Assembly (NCBI RefSeq): GCF_025961835.1
Contig: NZ_JAOQOK010000001.1
Coordinates: 3,380,001 to 3,444,000 of the forward strand
Reading direction: 5' to 3'
DNA length: 64,000 nt
Source: Sphingobium sp. B2D3C
GTDB lineage: Bacteria > Pseudomonadota > Alphaproteobacteria > Sphingomonadales > Sphingomonadaceae
Position 1 is the first letter of the stretch. Every line of letters begins with the position of its first letter. Under the pieces are notes generated by a model. That model worked only from the letters and a program-made list of their open reading frames with translations. It searched no databases and was not told the origin of the DNA. The position numbers and the translations under genes are program-made. This document shows, one piece after another, positions 1-8,474 of the stretch.

Positions 1-146
1 GGCCGTGGTCGCGACCGAGCGCCTTTTCAAATCTCGATGTCCGATCGCCCTAAACAGAGCGCTTCCGAGCGCCGAGCGACCAGATCGCCCCGCCGTAAAG
101 ACAGGCCAGCCCGAAGGCCGTTAGATCATCGAATTCTTGAAAAAAC

Positions 147-221
147 TGGAGCGGGCGAAGGGATTCGAACCCTCGACCCCAACCTTGGCAAGGTTGTGCT
201 CTACCCCTGAGCTACGCCCGC
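147..221 (-). tRNA. tRNA-Gly (anticodon GCC), CCA encoded
   Basis: Read on the minus strand, the acceptor stem GCGGGCG pairs with CGCCCGC next to the discriminator T and an encoded CCA. The anticodon stem CAACC/GGTTG holds the loop TTGCCAA, giving anticodon GCC. The T-arm GAGGG-TTCGAAT-CCCTT is standard. The length is 75 nt including CCA. Confidence 0.97.
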
Positions 222-395
222 TCTGGCGGACCGGGGCAGTGCCTTCCGGTCGGGTGAGGCGGGCAACTAGCATCGCCTTTGGAAGGCGGCAAGCCCCTTT
301 TGCGCTTTCTCCAAAGATTCCCAGTCACCCTTGCAGAGCATCGGCGTTCCACCCCATATGGTCTGATCGAACCGACAGGCAGCAGGAGATATGAC

Positions 396-1307
396 GTGGC
401 CACCCTCGGGTTGAGCGAGCAGGACAAGCAGGCCGTCGAGGCGTTCCGTCGCGACGTTGTCGAGCCTTCGCAAACGAAGCTCGTCATGGTCGACTTCTGG
501 GCGGAATGGTGCGGGCCCTGCAAGCAACTCTCGCCCATCATCGAAAAGATCGCGGCCGAATATGCCGACCGGGGCGTGCTGCTCGTCAAGATCAATGTCG
601 ATGAGAACCGGTTCATCGCCAGCCAGTTCCGCGTCCAGTCTATCCCCACCGTCTACGCGGTGTTCCAGGGCCAGCCAGTCGCGGACCTGACCCAGGCGCG
701 CACCGAGAGCCAGTATCGCCAGATGCTCGACCAGATCCTCGCGCAATTGCCGGTCGAGAGCGAGGCGGGGCAGCGTGCGCAGGATATCGCGCCGTTGCTG
801 GCCATGGCGGAGGACGTGCTTGCGGGCGGCGACGCGGAGCGGGCGATCGCCATCTTCGCGCAGATCAGCGAGATGGCGCCGGACAATGCAGAGGCTCTGG
901 GCGGGCAGATCCGCGCCCTGGTGGCCGCCGGGCATCTCGATGAGGCGGACGGGCTCGTGGCCAGCCTGCCCGAGGCACTGGCGCACGACAAGGCCATCGA
1001 GCGCGGACGCTCGGCCATCGCGCTGGCGCGGTCCGCCACGCCGGGCGTGGACGTGGCACCGCTGCAGGCCCGCATCCAGGCCAATCCGGATGATCATGAC
1101 GCGCTGTTCGAGCTGTCGGCCGCTCATATGGCCAATGGCGACCGGGATGCCGCCGCCGAGGCGCTGCTGACCAGCATCGCGCGCGACCGCAGTTGGGAGG
1201 AGGGCAAGGCGCGGACGCAGTTGCTCCAGCTCTTCGAGGTGGTCGGGCTGGAAGATCCCTGGGTTGCCGGCCAGCGCCGTCGCCTTTCGCAAATTCTCTT
1301 CGCCTGA
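396..1307 (+). CDS. YbbN-type thioredoxin-domain co-chaperone with TPR-like C-terminus
   Basis: This 303-residue protein has an N-terminal thioredoxin fold with the motif FWAEWCGPC at about residues 35-45. An alanine-rich helical C-terminal half has TPR-like repeats (DNAEALGGQIRALVAAGHLDEA, then DDHDALFELSAAHMANGD). That layout is typical of CnoX/YbbN, a chloride- or oxidation-activated holdase working with GroEL/DnaK; alphaproteobacterial members keep the CGPC motif, as here. I chose the GTG at 396 because AGGAG lies 7 nt upstream; an in-frame ATG at 279 would add sequence that reads as leader DNA. The next gene starts 7 nt downstream, so the two probably form an operon. The chaperone role is inferred from family membership. 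Confidence 0.88.
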   Translation: MATLGLSEQDKQAVEAFRRDVVEPSQTKLVMVDFWAEWCGPCKQLSPIIEKIAAEYADRGVLLVKINVDENRFIASQFRVQSIPTVYAVFQGQPVADLTQARTESQYRQMLDQILAQLPVESEAGQRAQDIAPLLAMAEDVLAGGDAERAIAIFAQISEMAPDNAEALGGQIRALVAAGHLDEADGLVASLPEALAHDKAIERGRSAIALARSATPGVDVAPLQARIQANPDDHDALFELSAAHMANGDRDAAAEALLTSIARDRSWEEGKARTQLLQLFEVVGLEDPWVAGQRRRLSQILFA

Positions 1308-1314
1308 GGCTGTG

Positions 1315-1929
1315 ATGCAGCGCAGGCTGGCCATCTTCCCGCTGGGCGGGGCGCTGCTGTTCCCCCGCATGCACCTGCCGCTGCACATCTTCGAGCCGCG
1401 CTATCGGGCGATGGTCTCGGAGGCGATGGCCAAGGACCAGCGCATCGGCATGATCCAGCCGAGCGGACCGGGCGAGCCGGCGCCGCTCTTCTCTATCGGC
1501 TGCATGGGGCGGATCACCGAGATCGAGGCGCTGGATGACGGGCGCTTCAACATCATTCTGGCCGGGGAGGCGCGCTTTCGCGTGCAGCGAGAACTGGATG
1601 TCCCCACCGCCTTCCGTCAGGTTGAAGTCGAGATGATCGAAGGCGTCGAGGATGAACCCGGCGTGCTGGCGCCCAGCGAGCGGGCCGCGCTGGAGGATGA
1701 GGCCCGGGCGTTCGCCGCGTCGCTTGGCTATGAGGTCGAGTGGGATGCGGTCGAGACGCTGGACGACGAGATGCTGGTCAATGCCATCGCGCAGATCGCG
1801 CCCTTCGATCCGGCGGCCAAACAGGCCCTGCTCGAAGCCGATGCGCTGCGCGACCGCAACGACCTGATCATCCAGCTCATGCAGTTCGCGCGGCGGGGCG
1901 ACGGGCAGGGCAGCCAGCGCCTGCACTGA
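1315..1929 (+). CDS. LON peptidase substrate-binding domain protein
   Basis: This 204-residue protein begins RRLAIFPLGGALLFPRMHLPLHIFEPRYRAM, the hallmark of the stand-alone Lon N-terminal (LON_substr_bdg) domain. No AAA+ or protease domain follows, so it is not Lon itself. The ATG at 1315 lies just after the stop of the thioredoxin gene, which suggests translational coupling. Stand-alone LON-domain proteins sit next to YbbN-type genes in many alphaproteobacteria and are presumed to bind misfolded or unfolded substrates; the exact role is unknown. Confidence 0.9.
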   Translation: MQRRLAIFPLGGALLFPRMHLPLHIFEPRYRAMVSEAMAKDQRIGMIQPSGPGEPAPLFSIGCMGRITEIEALDDGRFNIILAGEARFRVQRELDVPTAFRQVEVEMIEGVEDEPGVLAPSERAALEDEARAFAASLGYEVEWDAVETLDDEMLVNAIAQIAPFDPAAKQALLEADALRDRNDLIIQLMQFARRGDGQGSQRLH

Positions 1930-1959
1930 TCGTCAGGCAGGTGCGGGAGCCGAATAGGC

Positions 1960-2283
1960 TCAGGCGGCCAGCGGCAGGGGCTGTGGCGCTTGGGTGTCCT
2001 GATCGACGGTCTCTGCAGCCGGCTCGGCCTGCGCGGCGTCTGCGTCGACCACCACAACATCCGCGACTGGGCGCGATGGCGCAGGGAACAGCCAGCGGCT
2101 GACGGCCACGACAAGCCCGAGGCCGAGATAGATGGCCACCGTCGCAGCGAGATTGAAGAAGACACCACAGGCAAGCGCCGCCCGGACCCAGGTCGGGTTG
2201 ATGCCGAGATCCTCGCCAATGGCCTGGCAGATTCCCAGCAGCGTATCGGGGCGTGCGAGCATCGAGGGGTGTGAGGCGGACAT
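1960..2283 (-). CDS. PspC-domain membrane protein
   Basis: This 107-residue protein starts with LARPDTLLGICQAIGEDLGINPTWVRAALACGVFF, the PspC signature, followed by a hydrophobic segment (LAATVAIYLGLGLVVAVSRW). It ends in an acidic, Ala/Pro-rich tail. The chosen ATG at 2283 has AAGGAG just upstream; a longer reading from 2352 lacks such a site. PspC in enterobacteria is an inner-membrane part of the phage-shock response. Here it stands alone without visible pspA or pspB, so a stress role is only inferred. Confidence 0.82.
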   Translation of the reverse strand: MSASHPSMLARPDTLLGICQAIGEDLGINPTWVRAALACGVFFNLAATVAIYLGLGLVVAVSRWLFPAPSRPVADVVVVDADAAQAEPAAETVDQDTQAPQPLPLAA

Positions 2284-2491
2284 CGGTAGGCTCCTTGAAG
2301 GCGGGCCGATCCGTTCGACCCGCTGTCCTCTCCAAAGCATGTGTCGTGCCAATTTGTGGCTGGGGCTGCTTTTACGCCATTTCGCTGAACGTCAGCGGAA
2401 CGGACATGGCAGAAAGGTGTGAAAATTTTCCCGACGTGTGGGAGATTTCACCAACCTTGCCCAGTCCCGAGGCATTCCTTTGATCGCGGCG

Positions 2492-4315
2492 CTAGACCGC
2501 GATATCCATGGCGGGGCTGGGCGCGAGCAGGGATCGTGCAGCCCGGAGCAATTCCTCCGCACTGAACGGCTTGGTCACGATCGGTTGGCGCGCGAGCAGG
2601 TCCGGCAATTGCGCCGCACCATAGCCGCTGACCATCAGGAACGGGATGGCGCGGGCCTGCAGCAGCGCTGCGATGTCCTCGACCGTCTCGCCCTGCAGAT
2701 TGCCATCCAGCAGCACGAGGTCGAACTGGCCGGTCCGGGCCTGCTCCAGTGCCTGGTCATGCGTGGTGACCGGCCCGATGACCCGCGCGCCGCTCTCGCC
2801 CAGCACCGTCAGGATATCCAGCGCGACCAGAGGCTCGTCCTCCACGACCAGCACGGACTTGCCGTCCAGCGAGCCTTCGATGGTAACCTGGAGGACGGGC
2901 TGGGGCGCCGTCCGTGGGATCGCGGCGGGGGCGGACTTCCTCACGACGGCGCAGGGCAGGGTCAGGGTCCAGCGCAGCCCCTCCGGCTCGTAAGTGGCGG
3001 TGGAAGCCCCGCCCTCGCTGCGCAGGCTGCGCTCGATCAACATGCTGCCGAAACCGGTGCGCGATGGGGGCGAGACCGGCGGCCCGCCGCGCTCTACCCA
3101 TTCCAGATGCAGTTGCCTATCCTCCAGCGTCCAGTTCAGCGCGACGTGGCCTTCTGCGGTGGATAGCGCGCCATATTTGAGGGCGTTGGTCACCAACTCG
3201 TGCAGGACCATGGAGAGATGCAGGGACGGCTCGGGTTCCAGGTCCACGTCCGGCCCGGTCGCGGAGAGGCGGTCGGGACCGACCACGCCCATATCGAACT
3301 GACCATGGATCAGCTCCCGCAGGCTCGCGGCCTTCCATGTCGCTTCGCTCAGCAGCGAATGCGCCTTGCTCAGCGCATGGATGCGGCCGATGAAGGTCGG
3401 CGCGAAATCGGCTGGATCGGCCGAGTGGCGGAGCGTCTGCGAGGCGATGGCCTGCACGGAGGCCATGGTGTTCTTCACCCGGTGGTTGAGCTCGCCCACC
3501 AGAAGCCGCTGGGTCTTTTCGGCCCGGCGCCGCTCGGTCACGTCGAGAATCTGCACTTCCACCGAGAGCAGCCGGCCGCCGGCGCCATGAACTGCGGAAC
3601 AATAGCATTCCGTGTCGATGTCCGTCCCCTGGCGGCTGTGCAGCACGAGGCTCAGCATGTCGCGCTGTTTCACGCCGGCGCGGAAGTCCGCGAACAGGCT
3701 GTGCAGGGGGGCAGTGCCATCGGCATCGCTCCAGGCTGTCGTGGCGAGGTCGCCGCCCAGCATCTCCCGCTCGCTCCAGCCGAACATGCGCTCGGCGCCC
3801 TTCGACCAGCCGACGATCCGCTCGCTGTCATCGAACTCCACGATGGCAAGCGGGCTGTTGTCCCGGTGCGCCTGGAGCCGACCGAGAGCGCGGCTCAATT
3901 CATCGCCATGGCGCGCCAGGGCCTGCCGATGCCGGTGAAGCTCGACGAACACCTCCACCTTGCTGCGCAGCACGAGCGAATCGATCGGCTTGAGCAGATA
4001 GTCGACGGCGCCGGCTTCATAGCCGCGGAACCGCCGGGTCTCGTCGGTGGCCACGGCGGTGAGGAAAATGATCGGGATCCGGCGGGTCCGCTCGGTGCCG
4101 CGCATCAGCTCGGCCAGTTCGAACCCGTCCATCCCCGGCATCTGCACATCGAGCAGGGCAAGGGCGAACTCGTTCACCAGCAACAGCTCCAGCGCCTCGG
4201 CGCCCGAACCGGCGCGGGCCGTTTCCACGCCGTCATGAGCCAGCAGCGCTTCGAGCGCTTCGAGATTTTCCACCACGTCATCGACGATGAGGATGCGGAC
4301 CGGATCAGGCGACAT
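2492..4315 (-). CDS. REC-PAS-HWE histidine kinase-REC hybrid protein
   Basis: This 607-residue soluble protein has four modules. An N-terminal receiver (about 5-120) carries phospho-acceptor Asp56 in LLDVQMPGMDGFE and the lysine of LLKP. A PAS domain spans about 150-265. An HWE-type kinase core spans about 270-460, with His278 in ELNHRVKN, the N-box HELVTNALKYGAL and the diagnostic W406-x-E408 in LEWVERGG. A C-terminal receiver (about 487-600) has Asp537. HWE kinases in alphaproteobacteria often feed the PhyR-NepR-EcfG general stress pathway. The start at 4315 overlaps the end of the upstream cheR gene. It is probably phosphorylated by the hybrid kinase two genes upstream; this link is inferred from the operon. 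Confidence 0.93.
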   Translation of the reverse strand: MSPDPVRILIVDDVVENLEALEALLAHDGVETARAGSGAEALELLLVNEFALALLDVQMPGMDGFELAELMRGTERTRRIPIIFLTAVATDETRRFRGYEAGAVDYLLKPIDSLVLRSKVEVFVELHRHRQALARHGDELSRALGRLQAHRDNSPLAIVEFDDSERIVGWSKGAERMFGWSEREMLGGDLATTAWSDADGTAPLHSLFADFRAGVKQRDMLSLVLHSRQGTDIDTECYCSAVHGAGGRLLSVEVQILDVTERRRAEKTQRLLVGELNHRVKNTMASVQAIASQTLRHSADPADFAPTFIGRIHALSKAHSLLSEATWKAASLRELIHGQFDMGVVGPDRLSATGPDVDLEPEPSLHLSMVLHELVTNALKYGALSTAEGHVALNWTLEDRQLHLEWVERGGPPVSPPSRTGFGSMLIERSLRSEGGASTATYEPEGLRWTLTLPCAVVRKSAPAAIPRTAPQPVLQVTIEGSLDGKSVLVVEDEPLVALDILTVLGESGARVIGPVTTHDQALEQARTGQFDLVLLDGNLQGETVEDIAALLQARAIPFLMVSGYGAAQLPDLLARQPIVTKPFSAEELLRAARSLLAPSPAMDIAV

Positions 4316-5171
4316 GGCCGGGCTCCTGTGACGGGACGAGGTTGCGGCGATAGATTTTTTCCTGAGGCACGAAGTCATCAAAGCAGCCGGACGTCCGCGA
4401 GAAGCGCAGCGTCTCACGCGAGCCTAGGCCGAGATACCCGCCGCGCACCAGCGAATTGGCGAAGAGATCGATCGCGCGGTCCTGCAGATCGCGGTCGAAA
4501 TAGATGAGCACGTTGCGGCTGGAAATCAGATGCGCCTCGGCAAACACCTGATCCGTCGCGAGGCTGTGCTCGGCGAACACCGCGCGCGACCGCAGCGACT
4601 TGTCGAACACCACGCCGCCATAAGCTGCAGTATAATAATCGGAGAGGGATGTGTGTCCGCCGGACAGCCGGTGGTTCTCGGTGAACTTCGCGATGCGGCT
4701 CTGCTCGTAGACGCCGCTCTGCGCGTTGTTGAGCGCGCCGGGGCTGATGTCCGTGCAGTAGAAGATCGTGCGCTCCTCCAGCCCTTCTTCCCGAAACAGG
4801 ATGGCCATGGAGTAAAATTCCTCGCCATTGGCGCAGCCGGCGATCCAGACCTTGATCGAGGGGTAGGTCCGCAAATGCGGGATCACCTGATCGCGCAGGG
4901 CCCGAAAATAATCGGGGTCGCGGAACATCTCGCTCACCTGGATGGTCAGGTAGCGCATCAGCTCGCCAAAGGCGGCGGGACTGCGCAGCACAATGTGCTG
5001 CATCTGGGAGAAGCTCTCGCAGCCAAGATGCGGCTGGGCGCGCAGCAGGCGGCGGTGGAGCGAATTGCGCGAGTAGCCGCGGAAGTCATAATGATAATGC
5101 CGCCAGATCGCCTCGATCAGCAGATCGGCCTCAAGCACGTCCAGCGGGGCAAGCTCGGCTTCGGGGGTCAT
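4305..5171 (-). CDS. CheR-type protein-glutamate methyltransferase
   Basis: This 288-residue protein has the CheR N-terminal helical domain (DLLIEAIWRHYHYDFRGYSRNSLHRRL) followed by a Rossmann SAM-binding domain with WIAGCANGEEFYSMA. The usual motif is WSAGCSTGEEPYS, so it departs at several positions. MFRDPDYFRALRD and RNVLIYFD are also typical. The ATG at 5171 overlaps the stop of the hybrid kinase gene (ATGA), so the two are translationally coupled; a GTG at 5183 is possible. There is no CheB esterase, chemoreceptor or CheA/CheW in the window, so the target is unlikely to be a classical chemotaxis receptor. CheR proteins linked to hybrid kinases are usually signalling parts of unknown substrate. 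Confidence 0.9.
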   Translation of the reverse strand: MTPEAELAPLDVLEADLLIEAIWRHYHYDFRGYSRNSLHRRLLRAQPHLGCESFSQMQHIVLRSPAAFGELMRYLTIQVSEMFRDPDYFRALRDQVIPHLRTYPSIKVWIAGCANGEEFYSMAILFREEGLEERTIFYCTDISPGALNNAQSGVYEQSRIAKFTENHRLSGGHTSLSDYYTAAYGGVVFDKSLRSRAVFAEHSLATDQVFAEAHLISSRNVLIYFDRDLQDRAIDLFANSLVRGGYLGLGSRETLRFSRTSGCFDDFVPQEKIYRRNLVPSQEPGHVA

Positions 5172-8100
5172 CGCGGCATCCACACGCGCACCAGCGACAG
5201 CAGCTTGTCCACGTCGAGCGGTTTGGAGAGATAATCATTGGCGCCGGCTGCCAGACATTCCTGCTGGTCGCGGTCCATGGCCTTGGCGGTCAGGGCGATG
5301 ATCGGCAGGTTGCGCCATTGGCTCTGCCCGCGGATGTGGCGGGTGGCGGTCAGGCCATCCATCTCCGGCATCATCACGTCCATCAGCACCAAGTCGACCA
5401 TCGGCGCCTCGCCCTTTGCGGACTGGTCCAGCGCGTCGAGCGCTTCCCGGCCGTTGCGGGCGATGCGGATGGTGGTGCCATGCGGCTCGAAAATGCTGGT
5501 CAGCGCGTAGACATTGCGAATGTCGTCCTCGACCACGAGGATGGTTTTGCCATCCAGCGCGACATCCCGGTTGAGCGAGCGGACGACCATCTCCTTCTGC
5601 GCCTCGGGCAGTTCGGAAACGACCTGGTGCAGGAATAAGGTCACCTCATCGAGCAGCCGCTCGGGTGACTTTGCGCCCTTGACGATGATCGACTTGGAGT
5701 AGCGGCGCAGGCGCAGCTCTTCCTCGGGGGAGATGTCGCGGCCCGTATAGACAATCACCGGCGGGAAGCCGATCGTCTCATCCTCGCTCAGCCGTTCGAG
5801 CAGATCGAGGCCCGGCGTATCGGGGAGATTGAGGTCCAGCACCATGCAGTCGAAGCTGGTCGTGCCCAGCTGGTCGAGGCATTCGGCCGCGCTGTGTGCG
5901 GCCACCGTCTCGACATCGCGCGAGCCCAAGAGCAGGCCGATGCTCTCGGCCTGGCGGGCATCGTCCTCCACCACCAGCACCCGGCGCACGCGCTGCGAAA
6001 TGCGCGTCTCCAGCGCTTCGAGCATGTCGACCAGTTGCTCGCGCCGCACCGGCTTGAGCAGATAGCCCACCGCGCCATTGGCCAGCGCCGCCTGCGCATC
6101 CTCGCTGACCGAAACGATATGCACCGGGATGTGCCGCGTGCGCACGTCGCGCTTCAACCGGTCGAGCACGGAGAGGCCGGTGTGGTCGGGCAGGTTCATG
6201 TCGAGGATGATGGCGTGGGGCAGATATTGCCGGGCCAGCAATACGCCTTCGTCCGCCGTTCCCGCGACGAGGCACTGGAAACCGAGTTCGTGCGAGAGGT
6301 CGGCGAGGATTTCCGCAAAACGCGCATCATCCTCCACGACGAGGATCAAGCGGGAATCGCCCGAAAGTACCTCGCGATCATCCGCGACCGGCGACTGGCG
6401 CGGCAAGGCTGGCAGCGCCGGCCCACGCGCGGGTTCGGGCAGGGCAGGGCGGGATTGCGAGCGGCCCTGATCGAGCGCGGATGGCTCCAGCTCGAGCGGC
6501 AGCGTCAGCGTGAACACGCTGCCTTCGCCGGCGGCGCTCTCGACGCCGACCGAGCCGCCGAGCAGCCCGGCGAGTTCGCGGGAGATCGACAGGCCAAGCC
6601 CGGTCCCGCCATATTTGCGGCTGACTGTCCCATCCGCCTGACGGAAGGCATCGAAAATGATGCCGAGCTTCTCCGCCGGGATGCCGATGCCGGTATCCCG
6701 CACGCTCAGCGCAACGCCGCCGCCCGGTGCGGCCGATGCCCGCAGCGTGATCTCACCGGCGGCCGTGAACTTGATCGCGTTGGAGAGGAAGTTCTTGAGC
6801 ACTTGCTCGACGCGCTGGGCGTCGGTGCGGATTTCGGCTGGCAGGCCGGGGTCGATGTCCGTCCGCAGCGCCAGCCCCTTCGAGGTCGCGCCTGCGGAAA
6901 AGGTCGCGCTCAGGCGCTCGAACATGGTCGAGAGCTTCGCCGGGCGGATGTCCAGCTCCACCTTGCCGGCCTCGATCTTCGAAATGTCGAGAATATCGTT
7001 GATCAGCGCCAGCAGATCATTGCCGGAGGATTCGATTGTGCGGGCGTGCTTGACCTGATCCGCGGAGAGATTGCCCGCCCGGTTCTCCCCGAGCAGCCGC
7101 GCCATGATGAGCAGCGAATTGAGCGGCGTGCGCAGCTCGTGAGACATGTTGGCGAGGAATTCGGACTTGTAGCGGCTGGCCTTCTCAAGCTCGGCGGTCT
7201 GCTCCTCAAGCGAGGCCTGGGCCTGTTCCAGCTCGTCGCGCTGGGCCTCAAGCTCATGGGCCTGATTTTCCAGCGAGGCGTTGCTCTCCTCAAGCTCGGC
7301 CTGCTGCGCTTCCAGCCGCGCCTGCGATTCCAGCAGCCGCTGGCTCTGCGCTTCCAGCTCCTCATTATTGGCTTGCAGTTCTTCGCCCTGCGCCTGCAGT
7401 TCCTCGGCCTGATGCTGGGTTTCTTCCAACAGCGCCTGAAGCTGCGACCGATAGGCTGCCGAGCGGATCGAGACGCCAAGCTGCGCGGCGATCCGCGTCA
7501 TGAAGGCTTCGGCATCATGGGCGGCCTTGCCGGTCAATCCCAGTTCGATCACGGCGTTGACTTCGCCATCGGCGCGCGCGGGCGCGACTAGAATCTGCTG
7601 CGGGACCGCCCGGCCGAAGGCCGAGCCGTAATAGAGATAATTTTCCGGCACCTCGGTCAGCAGAAAGCCGCGCTTGTCGCGTACGGCCTGACCGAGCAAC
7701 CCATCATCGGGCGTGATCTCCTGCGGAATGGGGGCGTCCTGCGGAACGCCATAGACGGCACGGCGCTGAAAGGTCGCTTGCTCGCGCACGAACAGGGCAG
7801 CCGCTTGCGCGCCGAGATATTCGGCCAGGTAGCGCAAGGCACGCTGGGAGACCTCTTCAATCGACAGGTCGCCAGCAACGGCGTTTCCAAGTCCGACTTG
7901 CCCGGCCTGCAGCCAATCCTGCCGGGCGATTTCCAGCTTGCTGCGGATGAACATGACGCCAACAGCGGCCAGCAGCCAGTTCACGGAGGCGCCGATGACG
8001 CGGTTGACGATGGCGATGTTCGGATCGACCCCATCGCGCGCGAAGAAGAAGCCCATGATCGTCAGCAGCGTTGCCAGCGACGCGGTGACGAGCGGCGCGA

Positions 8101-8254
8101 GGGGAGCGGACGCCAGGAAGGCGAGAACGGTGGGGAGGAGGTAGATGACCCAGACAGCGGTGCCGAGCGGAAAGATCAGGTCTCCGGCGAACGGGATCGC
8201 CAGAAGGAAGGCGATGGCGGCATAGAGAAACACTTCGCGATTATTATGAAGCAC
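5168..8254 (-). CDS. Membrane hybrid histidine kinase with GAF, coiled coil and three receiver domains
   Basis: This 1028-residue protein has in order: several membrane helices (about 8-105), a GAF-like domain (about 120-265), a long Gln/Glu-rich coiled coil (about 268-362), HisKA with SHELRTPLN (His372) and HATPase_c (N-box FLSNAIKF near 490, DTGIGIP near 521, GTGLGLS near 552). Three receivers follow, with predicted phospho-acceptors near Asp685, Asp807 and Asp959. The middle receiver ends in IIVKGAKSPERL rather than a KP motif, so it may be degenerate. It is the first gene of an operon with cheR and the HWE kinase. A consensus EcfG promoter lies 56-80 nt upstream. The multi-receiver tail suggests a phosphorelay hub. 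Confidence 0.94.
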   Translation of the reverse strand: MLHNNREVFLYAAIAFLLAIPFAGDLIFPLGTAVWVIYLLPTVLAFLASAPLAPLVTASLATLLTIMGFFFARDGVDPNIAIVNRVIGASVNWLLAAVGVMFIRSKLEIARQDWLQAGQVGLGNAVAGDLSIEEVSQRALRYLAEYLGAQAAALFVREQATFQRRAVYGVPQDAPIPQEITPDDGLLGQAVRDKRGFLLTEVPENYLYYGSAFGRAVPQQILVAPARADGEVNAVIELGLTGKAAHDAEAFMTRIAAQLGVSIRSAAYRSQLQALLEETQHQAEELQAQGEELQANNEELEAQSQRLLESQARLEAQQAELEESNASLENQAHELEAQRDELEQAQASLEEQTAELEKASRYKSEFLANMSHELRTPLNSLLIMARLLGENRAGNLSADQVKHARTIESSGNDLLALINDILDISKIEAGKVELDIRPAKLSTMFERLSATFSAGATSKGLALRTDIDPGLPAEIRTDAQRVEQVLKNFLSNAIKFTAAGEITLRASAAPGGGVALSVRDTGIGIPAEKLGIIFDAFRQADGTVSRKYGGTGLGLSISRELAGLLGGSVGVESAAGEGSVFTLTLPLELEPSALDQGRSQSRPALPEPARGPALPALPRQSPVADDREVLSGDSRLILVVEDDARFAEILADLSHELGFQCLVAGTADEGVLLARQYLPHAIILDMNLPDHTGLSVLDRLKRDVRTRHIPVHIVSVSEDAQAALANGAVGYLLKPVRREQLVDMLEALETRISQRVRRVLVVEDDARQAESIGLLLGSRDVETVAAHSAAECLDQLGTTSFDCMVLDLNLPDTPGLDLLERLSEDETIGFPPVIVYTGRDISPEEELRLRRYSKSIIVKGAKSPERLLDEVTLFLHQVVSELPEAQKEMVVRSLNRDVALDGKTILVVEDDIRNVYALTSIFEPHGTTIRIARNGREALDALDQSAKGEAPMVDLVLMDVMMPEMDGLTATRHIRGQSQWRNLPIIALTAKAMDRDQQECLAAGANDYLSKPLDVDKLLSLVRVWMPR

Positions 8255-8309
8255 TTAATGCCCGCCCTTTCAGATGCCAAAAGGGCAGATAGCTCAGACC
8301 CCCGAGGGG

Positions 8310-8334
8310 AACGCCAATCGGGCATTTTGGTTCC
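8310..8334 (-). promoter_or_regulatory. EcfG (general stress sigma factor) promoter, consensus match
   Basis: On the minus strand, GGAAC (8334-8330) is followed by a 16-nt spacer and CGTT (8313-8310). This is an exact match to the alphaproteobacterial EcfG consensus GGAAC-N16/17-CGTT. It lies 56 nt upstream of the hybrid kinase ATG at 8254, so a leader of roughly 45-50 nt would result. The sequence match is seen directly; EcfG control is inferred. Confidence 0.8.
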
Positions 8335-8418
8335 CGCACCGTTTAAATGCGTGAAGAAATTTCTCGGCGGTGCGGTTCTGCGCCTTGATCACCGGGGAAT
8401 CCGGGAAGGGCAGGATGA

Positions 8419-8455
8419 CGCACATGGCCGGGCCTGGCTGGCCCGGCCATGTGCG
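8419..8455. terminator. Perfect 16-bp GC-rich hairpin, probable terminator of the glutathione transferase gene
   Basis: CGCACATGGCCGGGCC (8419-8434) is the exact reverse complement of 8440-8455, with a TGGCT loop. It begins 20 nt beyond the stop of the minus-strand GST gene. No clear T-tract follows on the minus strand, while the plus side is AT-rich (TTATACATTTAAA). It may be a terminator or a mobile palindromic unit. Confidence 0.55.
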
Positions 8456-8474
8456 TTATACATTTAAAGCCGCG

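Noticed and set aside
137..394. Open frame over the tRNA-Gly region (KGFEPSTPTLARLCSTPELRP...)
   Set aside because: It is antisense read-through of the tRNA gene, a common false call.
3200..4507. 435-codon plus-strand frame opposite the HWE kinase
   Set aside because: It is an antisense shadow produced by GC-rich codons.
5894..7591. 565-codon plus-strand frame inside the hybrid kinase gene
   Set aside because: It is an antisense shadow of the kinase and has no recognisable domain.
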